Of a DNA stretch of 64,000 bases, positions 62,746 to 64,000 are shown one piece after another (position 1 is the first letter of the stretch; the number at the start of each line of letters is the position of its first letter). The DNA is from Sphingobacterium tabacisoli (GTDB lineage Bacteria; Bacteroidota; Bacteroidia; Sphingobacteriales; Sphingobacteriaceae). A model generated the notes under the pieces. It did not search any database, was not told the origin of the DNA, and saw nothing but the letters and a program-made list of their open reading frames with translations. Both the position numbers and the translations under genes were made by a program. The stretch spans positions 1,922,001 to 1,986,000 of the forward strand of contig NZ_JAEQMU010000001.1 of the NCBI RefSeq assembly GCF_017908035.1. Reading direction: 5' to 3'.

Positions 62746-63774
62746 ATGGGAAATACAACACAATGTGCTATCATCGGTTCAGGACCGGCAGGCTATACGG
62801 CTGCTATATACGCGTCCCGAGCAGCTCTATCGCCGGTACTATTTACAGGATTACAGGTGGGCGGACAACTGATGCAGACAACGGAGGTAGACAATTTCCC
62901 AGGATATCCAACTGGTGTATTTGGACCACAGCTCATGGAAGATCTCAGACAGCAGGCTCTTCGATTTGATACCGAAATCATACAAGACGATATCGTTGAA
63001 ATTGATTTTTCGGACCGCCCTTTCCGATTAATAAGACATAGTGGAGAGATAACCCTGGCCGATTCTATTATCATTGCTACTGGAGCATCGGCCAAATGGC
63101 TGGGACTAGAGAATGAGTCTCGGTACTTTGGTATCGGTGTATCAGGATGTGCTACCTGCGATGGATTCTTCTACCGAGATAAATCTGTTGTGGTAGTAGG
63201 TGGTGGTGATACAGCATTGGAAGAGGCCTTTTTCCTCGCTAAATTCGCGAAGGAAATTCATCTTTTGGTACGTAAAGATACTTTCCGTGCATCGCAGATT
63301 TTGCAGAATAGGTTAAAACAATTTCCACATATCACCGTTCACTTCAATACCGAACTACAGGATATAATTGGGGATGGAAAGAAAATCAAGTCTGTTATCA
63401 TCAAAAAATCGGACAATAACGCCACAGAGCAGATATTGAATGTAGAAGGCGTATTTGTTGCTATAGGACACACGCCTAATGCCGAACTTTTCAAAGGAAA
63501 ACTCAACCTCGATGAAAGAGGCTATATAACAACCATCAAAGGCTCAACAAAAACTGGGTTCCCAGGTGTATTTGCCTGCGGCGATGTACAGGATAGTGAA
63601 TATCGTCAAGCGATAACCGCAGCTGGTTCGGGTTGTATGGCTGCTTTGGATGTAGAACGCTATCTGGCCTCCAGAATAGAAAAAAACGGTATATTCTGTA
63701 TTGAAGAGGAATCAACAATTTCAACAATAGTATCCCGAAATGGCATTAATTGCCTCGATAATATTACCCTTTAA
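62746..63774 (+). CDS. trxB: Thioredoxin reductase
   Basis: This 342-residue flavoenzyme reduces thioredoxin with NADPH. It has the FAD-binding GSGPAGYTAAIYASRA (residues 11-26), the redox-active CATC (Cys135, Cys138) in SGCATCDGFFYRDKSV, the NADPH-binding GGGDTALEEAF, and the second FAD motif GVFACGDVQDSEYRQAITAAGSGC. It is about 25 residues longer than typical, with a C-terminal tail beyond the last FAD contact. Start at ATG 62746 is 2 bp after the thioredoxin stop. Confidence 0.94.
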   Translation: MGNTTQCAIIGSGPAGYTAAIYASRAALSPVLFTGLQVGGQLMQTTEVDNFPGYPTGVFGPQLMEDLRQQALRFDTEIIQDDIVEIDFSDRPFRLIRHSGEITLADSIIIATGASAKWLGLENESRYFGIGVSGCATCDGFFYRDKSVVVVGGGDTALEEAFFLAKFAKEIHLLVRKDTFRASQILQNRLKQFPHITVHFNTELQDIIGDGKKIKSVIIKKSDNNATEQILNVEGVFVAIGHTPNAELFKGKLNLDERGYITTIKGSTKTGFPGVFACGDVQDSEYRQAITAAGSGCMAALDVERYLASRIEKNGIFCIEEESTISTIVSRNGINCLDNITL

Positions 63775-63784
63775 TCTATAAATT

Positions 63785-64000
63785 ATGGATCGTATAAATC
63801 GACGGAGTTTCTTACATAAAACAGCATACACCTTATCAGGGTTAGCCCTGAGCAGCTCGCTATCAAGCTTTGACATGGCTCAGCATAAGATAGAACTTCC
63901 CCTATTTGACGTCATTATTGTTGGAGGGAGTTATTCCGGCTTAGCAGCGGCGCTAACCTTAGGACGCTCGCAACGTAAGGTTCTGATTATTGACAGCGGA
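63785..64000 (+). CDS. FAD-dependent oxidoreductase with Tat-like signal (partial)
   Basis: The frame starts with ATG at 63785 and is cut by the window end after 72 codons. The N-terminus contains the twin-arginine pattern NRRSFLHK followed by a hydrophobic stretch, suggesting Tat export of a folded cofactor protein. Residues about 42-63 begin a Rossmann FAD-binding motif (DVIIVGGSYSGLAAAL), as in thioredoxin-reductase-like flavoproteins. It starts 10 bp after trxB, so it is the fourth gene of the redox operon. A role in extracytoplasmic redox chemistry is inferred. Confidence 0.8.
   Translation, partial: MDRINRRSFLHKTAYTLSGLALSSSLSSFDMAQHKIELPLFDVIIVGGSYSGLAAALTLGRSQRKVLIIDSG

Overview
This window reads as chromosomal DNA of a Bacteroidota bacterium, most likely Sphingobacteriaceae (Sphingobacterium or Pedobacter type). 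This is inferred from low-to-moderate GC content, TAnnTTTG-type -7 promoter elements, an ECF sigma / FecR / STN-TonB receptor cassette, many lipoproteins with Bacteroidota-like signal peptides, and two-gene LytS/LytTR regulators. No rRNA, tRNA, insertion sequence, prophage or CRISPR array was seen. The window opens inside one gene (minus strand) and closes inside another (plus strand).

Bases 1-16.9 kb are an accessory, detoxification-flavoured stretch of short operons. It holds three MFS drug exporters (two of them directly behind AraC-type regulators), a type-A chloramphenicol acetyltransferase, a class I methyltransferase, and seven GNAT acetyltransferase genes. Three of the GNAT genes sit in a compact GrpB-GNAT-GNAT-GNAT-DUF1801 operon. 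The first MFS gene has a leader with an 8-codon ORF and a hairpin that looks like a translation-attenuation device. A 300-bp cluster of REP-like repeats follows at about 16.0-16.3 kb.

Bases 16.3-22.6 kb are a magnesium module on the minus strand: an OmpR-type response regulator, its histidine kinase, MgtC and the P-type ATPase MgtA, plus a trailing GNAT. This resembles PhoPQ-mgtC/mgtA logic. At 22.7-24.3 kb an AlkD-like DNA alkylation repair protein overlaps an SPL-type radical SAM gene.

Bases 24.8-42.3 kb form one long minus-strand surface locus. An ECF sigma factor, a FecR anti-sigma factor and an STN-containing TonB receptor are followed by two large lipoproteins, three lipoproteins with two fasciclin (FAS1) domains each, an Oar-like TonB receptor and a TIG-NHL lipoprotein. 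There is no SusD, so it is not a classical polysaccharide-utilization locus.

Bases 42.4-51.0 kb hold a tight five-gene minus-strand operon spanning all cell compartments: an HD-domain protein with a PycTM (Pycsar effector) membrane module, an SdiA-regulated-like lipoprotein, a GAF protein, an outer-membrane BamA-like barrel with an N-terminal domain carrying a kinase-like GDWDRHEDN motif, and a SulP anion transporter. With the FAS1 locus, this is the best candidate for an undescribed system.

Bases 51.2-59.0 kb encode a LytS/LytTR two-component system followed by an RND efflux tripartite pump. A shared 12-mer lies upstream of both units. After a convergent WG-repeat gene and a DUF2938 membrane protein, the window ends in a redox operon (thioredoxin, thioredoxin, thioredoxin reductase and a Tat-signal FAD oxidoreductase cut by the window end) preceded by a perfect palindrome and a -7 element.
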